From the NCBI GenBank assembly GCA_030639105.1, contig DAOWDI010000282.1, positions 1 through 8,001 of the forward strand: a stretch of 8,001 nt of DNA. Direction: 5' to 3'. Of the stretch, positions 1 through 7,337 are shown piece after piece. The translations under genes were made by a program, and so were the position numbers. The stretch is from Gammaproteobacteria bacterium. GTDB lineage: Bacteria; Pseudomonadota; Gammaproteobacteria; Ga0077536. Every line of letters starts with the position of its first letter. Position 1 is the stretch's first letter. The notes below the pieces were generated by a model. The model saw only the letters and a program-made list of their open reading frames with translations. It was not told the origin of the DNA and searched no databases.

Positions 1-229
1 CGAGGGTGATCCCGATGTCCTCCACCGTATGGTGGGCGTCGATTTCCAGATCGCCGCGCGCGCTGATCGACAGATCGATAAGGCTGTGCTGTGCCACCTG
101 GTCGAGCATATGATCGAGAAATGGCAATTCGGTCTCGAGCGAACTCGTTCCCGTACCATCGAGATCGATCGATGTGTTGATCCCGGTTTCGGCGGTGTCG
201 CGGGAAATCGTGGCTGTACGGGCGGTCAT
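1..229 (-). CDS. hisB: Imidazoleglycerol-phosphate dehydratase, N-terminal part (runs off left edge)
   Basis: HisB dehydrates imidazole glycerol phosphate to imidazole acetol phosphate, a mid-pathway step of histidine biosynthesis in the cytoplasm. Only the first 76 residues are in the window. They carry the family hallmarks in order: an Arg/Thr/Glu-rich first strand with DTAET near residue 11, the LDGTG motif (23-27), FLDHML (37-42) with a metal-binding His, and DAHHTVED (64-71), whose two His and Glu are Mn ligands. The protein begins directly with the dehydratase domain, so it is the monofunctional form and not the E. coli-type fusion with histidinol phosphatase. The ATG at 229-227 is chosen because the fold starts just after it. 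No strong Shine-Dalgarno is seen upstream. It diverges from hemF across 89 nt. The rest of the gene, and any following his genes, lie outside the window. Confidence 0.95.
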   Translation of the reverse strand, partial: MTARTATISRDTAETGINTSIDLDGTGTSSLETELPFLDHMLDQVAQHSLIDLSISARGDLEIDAHHTVEDIGITL

Positions 230-273
230 GGTCGATGCCGTGTCGCTCTTGATGATGAGGGCGCGTACAGTAG

Positions 274-1275
<1,002 letters not shown>

Positions 1276-1326
1276 GCCGGGGTGTTCTCCCGAGAGTGCG
1301 CCCAAGGATCAACCCAAGATGTACGC

Positions 1327-2445
1327 CTACGGTTCGATCGGCCGCCCGTTGTCAACGAGTACTCTGCGCAACTCACGGATCGCCGGGAAGATCTCCTGGT
1401 TCCGGTCCTCGCCTTGGGCGTCGAATGCGGCCTGTTCGAGCTCGCAGATCCATCGATCCTCGGCGAAGATGTCTTTCGTAAACCAGACGATGACCGGCCA
1501 CAGGAGATTGATCAGGCCGGGGATCGCCGGGCGCCGGATCATTATCAAGCTATAGGTATGGTTGCTGTGCTGTTTTTTGTCCTGTGGGATGTAGACATTC
1601 CACAGGTCCAGCACCGGGTGCTCGCTGCCCGCTGTCCAAAACCGCAGCGTTTGATACGGGTATTCGGTACGGACAGTCATTAGGTCGCGGTCGCCGGGAT
1701 CGGCCGCCGGCCGCTTGCCGAGAATGAATTTCTCGCCCAGCGGTTGTTTCCCGCTGGCGCGTCTGAAGCTGTAGTCCGCTTCGATCCAGTCTTTGCCGTG
1801 GCGCACGCCCAAAAAAATTGTTTTGACCCCACCCATAATCCGCCGATGCAGAAATTGGTGGTTCATGTCCATCAGGTTTTCGTGCATGAACGACCAGTGG
1901 CAGTCGATGCGTCCGTCCAGATAGCGCGTCTTGTAATTGGGGTCGCTGGCGCGGGGCACTTCGGGAAAGGCGATGGTCTCGGCCTTAGCGGCGTCACCGG
2001 GAAACACGAATACTAGGCCGTAGGCTTCACGGCAAGGATAGCTGCGTACGCAGTTGGGCTTCATCGTACACAGATCGAGATAGGGTACGCTCGTACACCT
2101 ACCGTCTCTGCCAAAACTCCAGCCGTGATAGCCGCACTTGATCGAATCGCCGCTCACCTGCCCCACGTGCAACGGTATCTGGCGGTGGGCGCAGCGGTCC
2201 TCGAGCGCGAATGGGTTACCAGTTTTTGGACGCACTAAGACGATGGGTTCGCCACCAAAGCGTACGCCGAGCGCCTTGCCGGATTTGAGATCCTTGCTTT
2301 TCGCGACCGGATACCAGAAATCGGGGTCGAGTGCGGTTTTGCGAATATCCCGCGGCGCCCGATCTCCGGCGATTTCACTCGATTGCGCGGTATTCTTTGC
2401 GGTCGTCATGGTCCGTGCGGCAGCGCTAGGTAAAAGCTGCTCCAT
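1327..2445 (-). CDS. Rieske [2Fe-2S] non-haem iron oxygenase, stand-alone alpha subunit, substrate unknown
   Basis: The 372-residue product has the two-part layout of Rieske ring-hydroxylating or demethylating oxygenases. The N-terminal Rieske domain has C85-x-H87 and C104-x2-H107 with 16 residues between the pairs, binding a [2Fe-2S] cluster. The C-terminal catalytic domain has ENLMDMNHQFLH (189-200), where D193, H196 and H200 should form the electron bridge and mononuclear iron site, and FAED330RWICELEQ, where D330 is the likely third iron ligand. A hydrophobic stretch near 310-323 (GLINLLWPVIVWF) could touch a membrane or a lipophilic substrate. No beta subunit, ferredoxin or reductase gene lies nearby, which suggests the VanA, dicamba-monooxygenase or KshA-like single-subunit type that borrows electrons from elsewhere. 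Spacing between the two His is one residue shorter than in those families. It starts 36 nt after dtd and may share its transcript. The start is uncertain: ATG 2445 has GGAG about 13 nt upstream, and ATG 2409, 12 codons later, lacks a clear ribosome site. The Rieske call is firm and the substrate is open. Confidence 0.9.
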   Translation of the reverse strand: MEQLLPSAAARTMTTAKNTAQSSEIAGDRAPRDIRKTALDPDFWYPVAKSKDLKSGKALGVRFGGEPIVLVRPKTGNPFALEDRCAHRQIPLHVGQVSGDSIKCGYHGWSFGRDGRCTSVPYLDLCTMKPNCVRSYPCREAYGLVFVFPGDAAKAETIAFPEVPRASDPNYKTRYLDGRIDCHWSFMHENLMDMNHQFLHRRIMGGVKTIFLGVRHGKDWIEADYSFRRASGKQPLGEKFILGKRPAADPGDRDLMTVRTEYPYQTLRFWTAGSEHPVLDLWNVYIPQDKKQHSNHTYSLIMIRRPAIPGLINLLWPVIVWFTKDIFAEDRWICELEQAAFDAQGEDRNQEIFPAIRELRRVLVDNGRPIEP

Positions 2446-2481
2446 TGTAGGCGATATCTCCCCGCGGCGTGCCGCGTTGAG

Positions 2482-2940
2482 TTATTTTTCCGGATTGCCC
2501 GGTGGCACTTCGAGCCAGAAGGTCACTGGACCATCGTTCGTCAGCCGAACGAGCATGTGCGCCCCGAACTGTCCGGCGCCAACGGGATCGTGGGCGGCAC
2601 GCGCCCGGCTGACCAGATAATTGAAGAGCGCCTTGCTCTCCTCGGGCGGTCCCGCGGCGGTAAAACTTGGCCGGGTGCCCTTCGATGTATCCGCCGCTAG
2701 CGTAAACTGAGGTACCAGCAGCAGACCACCGCCGACCGTCGTGAGATCCAGGTTCATTTTGCCGTCCCGGTCCGGGAAGATGCGAAAATTCAGCAGCCGT
2801 TCGAGTAAGCGATCAGCCTCCCGCTTGCCGTCGCCTCGCTGGATGCCGACGAGCACAAGCAGTCCGGCGCCGATTGCGGCGACCGTCTCGCCGTTAACCT
2901 CGACGCGCGCGTCGGTGATCCGTTGCAGTAAACCGATCAC
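2482..2940 (-). CDS. dtd: D-aminoacyl-tRNA deacylase
   Basis: Dtd hydrolyses D-aminoacyl-tRNAs (classically D-Tyr-tRNA) and mischarged Gly-tRNA(Ala), keeping D-amino acids out of translation; it works as a cytoplasmic homodimer. The 152-residue product, close to the family's usual 145, starts [13 protein letters not shown] like E. coli Dtd. It contains the catalytic-pocket block VPQFTLAADTSKGTRPSF (76-93, with Thr80) and the cross-subunit Gly-Pro motif in LTNDGPVTFWLE (133-144, G137-P138). These motifs place it in the DTD1 family. Its first 47 nt overlap the end of typA in another frame, so translation is probably coupled; only a weak GAG-type ribosome site precedes the ATG. The C-terminus carries a short Pro/Gly-rich tail after the last strand. 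Adjacent TypA gives a translation-related pair. Confidence 0.96.
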   Translation of the reverse strand: MIGLLQRITDARVEVNGETVAAIGAGLLVLVGIQRGDGKREADRLLERLLNFRIFPDRDGKMNLDLTTVGGGLLLVPQFTLAADTSKGTRPSFTAAGPPEESKALFNYLVSRARAAHDPVGAGQFGAHMLVRLTNDGPVTFWLEVPPGNPEK

Positions 2941-4774
2941 TGTCTGGACTCAGTCTGGCGCTCTTCAAGCGTTGCTCCCGCTTACGGTCGCTTTCCTTTA
3001 GGCGGCGCTTGCGCAGGCGGATCGCCGTCGGGGTGACTTCAACAAGCTCATCATCGGCTATAAATTCCATTGCCTGTTCCAGGTCGAAGTCGATCGGTGG
3101 TGTCAGCAGCAAGTTTTCGTCGTTGCCGGCGGCCCGGATATTGTTCAGTTGTTTGGCCTTCAGTGGATTGACGACCAGGTCGTTGTCACGAGAATGGATG
3201 CCGACGATCATGCCTTCATAGACCTCATCGCCGTGACCGATGAGCAAGCGGCCGCGTTCTTGCAGGTTGAATAGCGCATAGGCAAGCGCTTTACCGGCTC
3301 CGTTGGCGATCAGTACGCCGTTGGTGCGATTACCGATGAGGTCAGGTTTGGATGGCGCGAAACATTCAAACGTGTGGTACAGGAGACCCGCGCCCGAAGT
3401 CGCGGTAAGAAACTCGGTACGAAAACCAATCAATCCACGGGCGGGAATACGATAATCGAGTCGCACGCGACCCTTGGCGTCTGGTTGCATCTGTTGCAGT
3501 GCGCCCTTGCGTTCACCCAGGCGCTGCATAACGGTGCCCTGATGTTCTATCGGGATGTCGACGGTCAGCTGTTCGTACGGTTCATGCGCGACTCCGTCGA
3601 TCTCTTTGACGATGACTTGCGGTCGGCCCACGGAAAATTCATAACCTTCCCGGCGCATATTCTCGATCAGGATCGCGAGGTGCAGTTCGCCGCGCCCAGA
3701 TACGATCTGGCGTTTCGGGTCGTCGGTGGGTTCGACGGTCAGGGCAACGTTGTGGATCAATTCCTGTTCCAGCCGCTCGGCGAGTTGTCGGCTGGTGACG
3801 AAACGGCCGTCGCGGCCGGCGAGCGGCGAATCGGATACCTCGAAAGAGACGCGGACGGTCGGCTCGTCTACGACTAAGGGCGGCAGCGCTTCCACCGCTA
3901 AGGGCGCGCACAGCGTATCGGAGATCCGTACGTTCTCGATCCCGGTCACCGCAATGATGTCGCCGGCACTGGCAATTGTGCGCGGCTCACGGGTGAGGCC
4001 ACTGAAACCCAGCACTTCGAGGATCTTGGCATTGCGCGGTTTGCCCTCGGTCGTTATCAACGTGATAGCTTGGCCTGGCTGTACCGTGCCCCGCTGGATC
4101 CGGCCGATACCGATTGCGCCGACGTAACTGGAATAGTCGAGCGAGCTGATCTGCATTTGAAACGGGCCCGTGTGGGTGACGTCCGGCGGTGAGACGGCTT
4201 CGATAATCATCTCGAACAAAGCGTTCATGTTGGCCTCGGGCCCACCCGGCTCGGTTCGCGCATAGCCGCAGGTCGCGGAGGTGTAAATAACTGGGAAATC
4301 CAGCTGCTCGTCGGTTGCACCAAGACGATCGAACAGCTCAAAGGTTTGATCCAGCACCCAGTCAGGGCGGGCGCCGTCGCGGTCGATCTTATTGATGACG
4401 ACAATCGGCCGCAGGCTGTGGGCAAATGCCTTTTGGGTCACGAACCGCGTTTGTGGCATGGGCCCATCAACCGAATCCACTAACAGCAGCACCGAGTCGA
4501 CCATCGACAGGATGCGTTCGACCTCTCCGCCAAAATCGGCATGTCCCGGCGTGTCGACAATGTTGATACGATAATCGCGCCACATGATTGCGGTATTCTT
4601 CGCCAGGATTGTGATGCCGCGTTCCCGCTCGAGGTCGTTACTGTCGAGGATCCGCTCGCGCCCTTGCGCGCCGCGCGCCAGCGTGCCCGATTGCTTCAGG
4701 AGTTGATCGACCAATGTCGTCTTCCCATGGTCGACGTGCGCGACGATCGCGATATTACGTAGATTGCTGCTCAT
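2894..4774 (-). CDS. typA: Ribosome-binding translational GTPase TypA/BipA
   Basis: TypA (BipA) is an EF-G-like GTPase that binds the 70S ribosome, helps 50S assembly and supports growth under cold and other stress. The 626-residue product shows G1 AHVDHGKT (12-19), G2 around RGITI (52-56), G3 [14 protein letters not shown] (74-87), G4 NKID (128-131) and a G5-like YTSAT (164-168). These are followed by the beta-barrel, EF-G domain III and V-like regions and the TypA-specific C-terminal domain ([36 protein letters not shown]). The ATG at 4774-4772 ([18 protein letters not shown]) matches family N-termini; an in-frame ATG at 4837 lies upstream of a good -10 box and is unlikely. After the usual [11 protein letters not shown] end the frame continues about 20 residues (...[10 protein letters not shown]) into dtd, so it is slightly longer than the E. 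coli protein (607). It is first gene of a likely typA-dtd-Rieske transcript. Confidence 0.97.
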   Translation of the reverse strand: MSSNLRNIAIVAHVDHGKTTLVDQLLKQSGTLARGAQGRERILDSNDLERERGITILAKNTAIMWRDYRINIVDTPGHADFGGEVERILSMVDSVLLLVDSVDGPMPQTRFVTQKAFAHSLRPIVVINKIDRDGARPDWVLDQTFELFDRLGATDEQLDFPVIYTSATCGYARTEPGGPEANMNALFEMIIEAVSPPDVTHTGPFQMQISSLDYSSYVGAIGIGRIQRGTVQPGQAITLITTEGKPRNAKILEVLGFSGLTREPRTIASAGDIIAVTGIENVRISDTLCAPLAVEALPPLVVDEPTVRVSFEVSDSPLAGRDGRFVTSRQLAERLEQELIHNVALTVEPTDDPKRQIVSGRGELHLAILIENMRREGYEFSVGRPQVIVKEIDGVAHEPYEQLTVDIPIEHQGTVMQRLGERKGALQQMQPDAKGRVRLDYRIPARGLIGFRTEFLTATSGAGLLYHTFECFAPSKPDLIGNRTNGVLIANGAGKALAYALFNLQERGRLLIGHGDEVYEGMIVGIHSRDNDLVVNPLKAKQLNNIRAAGNDENLLLTPPIDFDLEQAMEFIADDELVEVTPTAIRLRKRRLKESDRKREQRLKSARLSPDSDRFTATDHRRARRG

Positions 4775-4805
4775 GGACCCGGGAGTGTTAGAGGCGAAAG
4801 GCGCG

Positions 4806-4834
4806 CCATTATAAGGCGGGTGGGCGAACGGGGC
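4806..4834 (-). promoter_or_regulatory. Putative sigma70-type promoter for typA-dtd-Rieske
   Basis: On the minus strand a perfect TATAAT lies at 4811-4806. With a 17-nt spacer the -35 position (4834-4829) reads TGGCCC, only a 3/6 match to TTGACA. Transcription would begin near 4799, leaving a leader of about 25 nt before the typA ATG at 4774. The position supports that ATG over the in-frame ATG at 4837. The leader has no strong Shine-Dalgarno. The call rests on sequence match alone. Confidence 0.5.
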
Positions 4835-4927
4835 CATAGCGCGTCGGCGGCTTGTTCGTATCCCGTGATTTTTTGCCCCGCCTCGATCACCTTGTGTCCT
4901 TTCGTCCGATTTGTGAGTATTCGCGAA

Positions 4928-5239
4928 ATGAAACGGATCTATACCGCTGATGACCCGATCTTTATCGGCTATTTGCGGTCCCTGCTCGAGGCCGAAGGCA
5001 TCGCCTGCAACGTGCGTAACGAATTATTGCTCGGCGCCAGCGGCGAATTGCCGCCTAATGAGTGCTGGGGGGAACTATGGGTGTTGGACGAAACAGACGC
5101 CGATGCTGCTTATGCCATTGTCAGAAATGCGCTCGAAGACCCGCCGGCTGATGCCGCGCCGTGGGAATGTCTCCACTGCCGAGAAGTGTGCGAGCCGCAA
5201 TTCTATGCATGCTGGCGCTGCGGTTCGCTGCGTCGCTGA
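4928..5239 (+). CDS. DUF2007-like small protein with C-terminal zinc ribbon
   Basis: This 103-residue soluble protein starts MKRIYTADDPIFIGYLRSLLEAEGIAC, the pattern of DUF2007 (putative signal-transducing, GlnB-like ferredoxin fold) proteins, in which a first strand is followed by a helix that scans for 'LLEAEGI'. GELWVLDETDADAAYAIVRNAL (48-69) supplies the second strand-helix half. After a Pro/Ala linker (about 71-78) comes a compact zinc-ribbon candidate, C81-x2-C84 and C95-x2-C98. No enzymatic motif is present, and the biological role of DUF2007 proteins is not established. ATG 4928 is preferred because the fold begins there; a longer in-frame reading from 4820 would add a Cys/Pro-rich stretch that overlaps the typA promoter. 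Ribosome site is weak (GTGAG about 9 nt upstream). It diverges from typA and converges on the rhodanese gene, with a perfect hairpin spanning its stop codon. Confidence 0.8.
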   Translation: MKRIYTADDPIFIGYLRSLLEAEGIACNVRNELLLGASGELPPNECWGELWVLDETDADAAYAIVRNALEDPPADAAPWECLHCREVCEPQFYACWRCGSLRR

Positions 5240-5255
5240 AGTTAAGACTTCAGCG
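5234..5255. terminator. Perfect 9-bp hairpin between convergent genes, possible bidirectional terminator
   Basis: CGCTGAAGT (5234-5242) and ACTTCAGCG (5247-5255) are exact inverted repeats around a 4-nt TAAG loop. The hairpin covers the TGA stop (5237-5239) of the DUF2007-like gene and lies 11 nt past the stop of the convergent rhodanese gene, a place where a two-way terminator is expected. Neither side has a T-run, so it is not a classical intrinsic terminator. It may instead stop RNA 3' decay or act with Rho. Confidence 0.5.
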
Positions 5256-5266
5256 CGGCACGTGGA

Positions 5267-5689
5267 TCAACCCTGTGCCCAGGGCAGTCCACGGAATCGC
5301 CAGCCGTTGATGGTACCGCGGTGTTGCTGGTCGTCTTTGTCGCCTTCAAAGCCTTCTTCGACGTTGTACAGGCGGGTGTAGCCGTGTTCGCGCAGTCGTT
5401 CGGCGGCTTTCAGCGAGCGAGCGCCGCTGCGGCAGATCAATACCAGCGGCCGATCTTTGTTCCGATTGTCTCCCTCAGCGAGCGCCGCCTCCACGGCATC
5501 GGCAAAGTTTGGATTTTCGGTCCACTGTGGAAATTCTTTCCAGGGGACGTGTGTGGCGCCGAGGGGGTGGCCAACGTAATCGAACTCCACCTGACTCCTG
5601 ACATCGATGAGCAGGGCATGCGATTCCTGATCCAATAGGGCCTTGGCTGCTGTCGGATTGATCCGAAGTATCTCAGTGATGTCCTCCAT
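5267..5689 (-). CDS. Single-domain rhodanese-like sulfurtransferase
   Basis: The 140-residue product is one rhodanese domain. LLIDVRSQVEFDYVGHPLGATHVPW (26-50) is the conserved CH2A-like block, and the active-site loop CRSGARS (86-92) carries the catalytic Cys86, which would hold a persulfide. The six-residue loop after Cys fits sulfurtransferases and not the longer-loop Cdc25/arsenate-reductase type. The C-terminal GWRFRGLPW block (129-137) recurs in a group of short proteobacterial rhodaneses. There is no signal peptide, so it should be cytoplasmic; the sulfur donor and acceptor are unknown. ATG 5689-5687 is chosen because a perfect AGGAGG (5699-5694) lies 4 nt before it, while an in-frame longer reading has no such site. 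The gene diverges from ppx across 128 nt. Confidence 0.92.
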   Translation of the reverse strand: MEDITEILRINPTAAKALLDQESHALLIDVRSQVEFDYVGHPLGATHVPWKEFPQWTENPNFADAVEAALAEGDNRNKDRPLVLICRSGARSLKAAERLREHGYTRLYNVEEGFEGDKDDQQHRGTINGWRFRGLPWAQG

Positions 5690-5715
5690 GGGGCCTCCTG
5701 TTGGGTTGGCGGATG

Positions 5716-5723
5716 AGTATAAT
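5716..5723. promoter_or_regulatory. Overlapping divergent -10 boxes for rhodanese (minus) and ppx (plus)
   Basis: On the plus strand TATAAT (5718-5723) would start transcription near 5730, about 88 nt before the ppx ATG. On the minus strand TATACT (5721-5716) would start near 5709, giving a 20-nt leader that neatly contains the rhodanese AGGAGG. The two boxes share four base pairs. Neither has a good -35 at 16-18 nt, so the match relies on the -10 elements and the fit of the leader lengths. Confidence 0.4.
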
Positions 5724-5817
5724 GTGGCGGCTGTATGAAAATGTACATCATCGTGGCGAAGCTGCCCCACCGCTGCATTGAGGTCGTATTGTTCTCCGAG
5801 CATTCGAGGTATTGCCC

Positions 5818-7314
5818 ATGAATCATGATGCGCCAGCGTCGATAGCAGCGGTCGACCTCGGCTCGAACAGTTTCCATATGATCGTCGCCGAAACGACCAA
5901 CGGGCACTTTAAGGTCATCGACCGCGTACGCGAAATGGTACGTCTCGCGGCGGGCCTCGGGCCTGACAATAATATCGGCGAGGAGGCTATCACGCGTGCG
6001 ACCGAATGCCTGCTGCGATTCGGCGAACGGATCCGCGATTTCGAACCCGGGAGTGTGCGTGTCGTGGGCACGAATACGCTGCGAAAGGCGCGAAATGGTC
6101 GCGCGTTTCGGGTACAGGCCGAGGCCGCGCTCGGCCATACGATCGATGTGATCTCGGGGCGCGAGGAAGCGCGACTGATTTACCTCGGTGTCTCACATGG
6201 ATTGGAAGACGAATCCGACTTGAGGCTCGTGATCGATATCGGAGGTGGCAGCACTGAGCTGATCTTGGGCCGGCGCTTCGAACCGGTAATCATGGAAAGC
6301 CTGCACATGGGTTGCGTCAGCATGAGCGCGGTGCAATTTGCGGACGGCGGCATTACTGCTCGGCGCATGCATATAGCGGAGTTGAGGGCGCTGCAGGAAC
6401 TCGAGCCGATAGAAGCCAGCTATCGCAACCACGGCTGGCAATCGGTGATCGGCGCGTCGGGAACGAACATCGCGATCCGCGATGTCATCGTTGCCAATGA
6501 TTGGAGCAAGGATGGGATCACGAGGACCTCGCTGGAGCAACTGTGTGAAGTAATGATCACGGCGGGTCATATCGACAAGCTCGATCTGCCCGGCTTGTCC
6601 GATGAGCGGCGCCCGGTATTTCCCGGCGGTGTCGCGATCCTGCTGGCGATTTTCCACCTGCTCGATATCGAGCATATGCGGGTTTCTTCGAGTGCGCTGC
6701 GTGAGGGGTTGCTCTATGATTTGCTGGGCCGGATCCAGCACGAAGACGTACGCGAACAGACCGTTGACGGCTTGGTAGATCGCTATGGTATCGATCGTGC
6801 TCAGAGTTACCGCGTATTTTTGACCGCTAAGAATTTGTGGCAACAGATCGGTGGCCAGTGGGACCTGGTGGGGGAGGCGTGTGCACAGTCGTTACGATGG
6901 GCCGGCGCGTTGCATGAGATGGGCAGAGCTATCGCACACAGTCAATATCACAAACACGGTGGTTACCTGCTCGCGCATCTCGACATGCCGGGTTTTTCGC
7001 GCGGTGAGCAGCGCTGCCTTGCGGTACTCGTGGGTGGCCACCGGCGGAAGTTCCCGTTGGCCGAGTTCGACACGCTACCCGAACTGCCTCGCGGGCGAAT
7101 CGAAAAACTCTGCGTATTACTCCGCCTCGCGGTCGTTCTGCATCGCCGGCGAAGCGAGACCGAACTACCGGATATCAACATCAAAGTGGACGAAAAGAAG
7201 ATCAGGCTGCGTTTCCCGGGGGGGTGGCTGGATGAGCACCAGCTGACCGTCGCTGACCTTGAGCAAGAGGCGAGTTATCTGAAGGTGGTCGGTTACAAAC
7301 TCAAATTCAAATAA
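5818..7314 (+). CDS. ppx: Exopolyphosphatase (Ppx/GppA family)
   Basis: Ppx removes terminal phosphates processively from inorganic polyphosphate; members of the family can also hydrolyse pppGpp. The 498-residue product (E. coli Ppx 513, GppA 494) starts with the actin-like ATPase fold: AAVDLGSNSFHM (10-21) forms the first phosphate loop, VGTNTLRKA (83-91) follows, ISGREEARLIYLGV (112-125) holds Glu117 aligned with catalytic Glu121 of E. coli Ppx, and VIDIGGGSTELI (138-149) forms the second phosphate loop. The C-terminal half has the HD-like segment HEMGRAIAHSQYHKHGGYLL and GGHRRKFP, typical of the long proteobacterial form. ATG 5818 is preferred to TTG 5812 because GAGGT (5806-5810) sits 7 nt before it. 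It is tail to tail with ppk, 23 nt apart, which favours Ppx over GppA. Confidence 0.95.
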   Translation: MNHDAPASIAAVDLGSNSFHMIVAETTNGHFKVIDRVREMVRLAAGLGPDNNIGEEAITRATECLLRFGERIRDFEPGSVRVVGTNTLRKARNGRAFRVQAEAALGHTIDVISGREEARLIYLGVSHGLEDESDLRLVIDIGGGSTELILGRRFEPVIMESLHMGCVSMSAVQFADGGITARRMHIAELRALQELEPIEASYRNHGWQSVIGASGTNIAIRDVIVANDWSKDGITRTSLEQLCEVMITAGHIDKLDLPGLSDERRPVFPGGVAILLAIFHLLDIEHMRVSSSALREGLLYDLLGRIQHEDVREQTVDGLVDRYGIDRAQSYRVFLTAKNLWQQIGGQWDLVGEACAQSLRWAGALHEMGRAIAHSQYHKHGGYLLAHLDMPGFSRGEQRCLAVLVGGHRRKFPLAEFDTLPELPRGRIEKLCVLLRLAVVLHRRRSETELPDINIKVDEKKIRLRFPGGWLDEHQLTVADLEQEASYLKVVGYKLKFK

Positions 7315-7337
7315 TCTTCATGCCCATGCGGATCCCA

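Noticed and set aside
1276..1326. Terminator between convergent hemF and Rieske gene
   Set aside because: Only a 4-bp CGGG/CCCG stem with a 7-nt loop and no T-run is present.
3374..3877. Long plus-strand open frame inside typA
   Set aside because: It is antisense to strongly conserved typA codons and has no recognisable domain or ribosome site; typical of GC-rich coding DNA.
4820..4927. N-terminal extension of the DUF2007-like protein
   Set aside because: The extra 36 residues precede the conserved fold, look compositionally unlike the rest and overlap the typA promoter region.
5731..5748. Pho box upstream of ppx
   Set aside because: CTGTATG and TGTACAT half-sites resemble PhoB repeats but are spaced 10 bp and not 11 bp apart and match poorly.
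6193..6843. 216-codon minus-strand open frame inside ppx
   Set aside because: It mirrors ppx codons, shows no known motif and would lie fully within the conserved gene.
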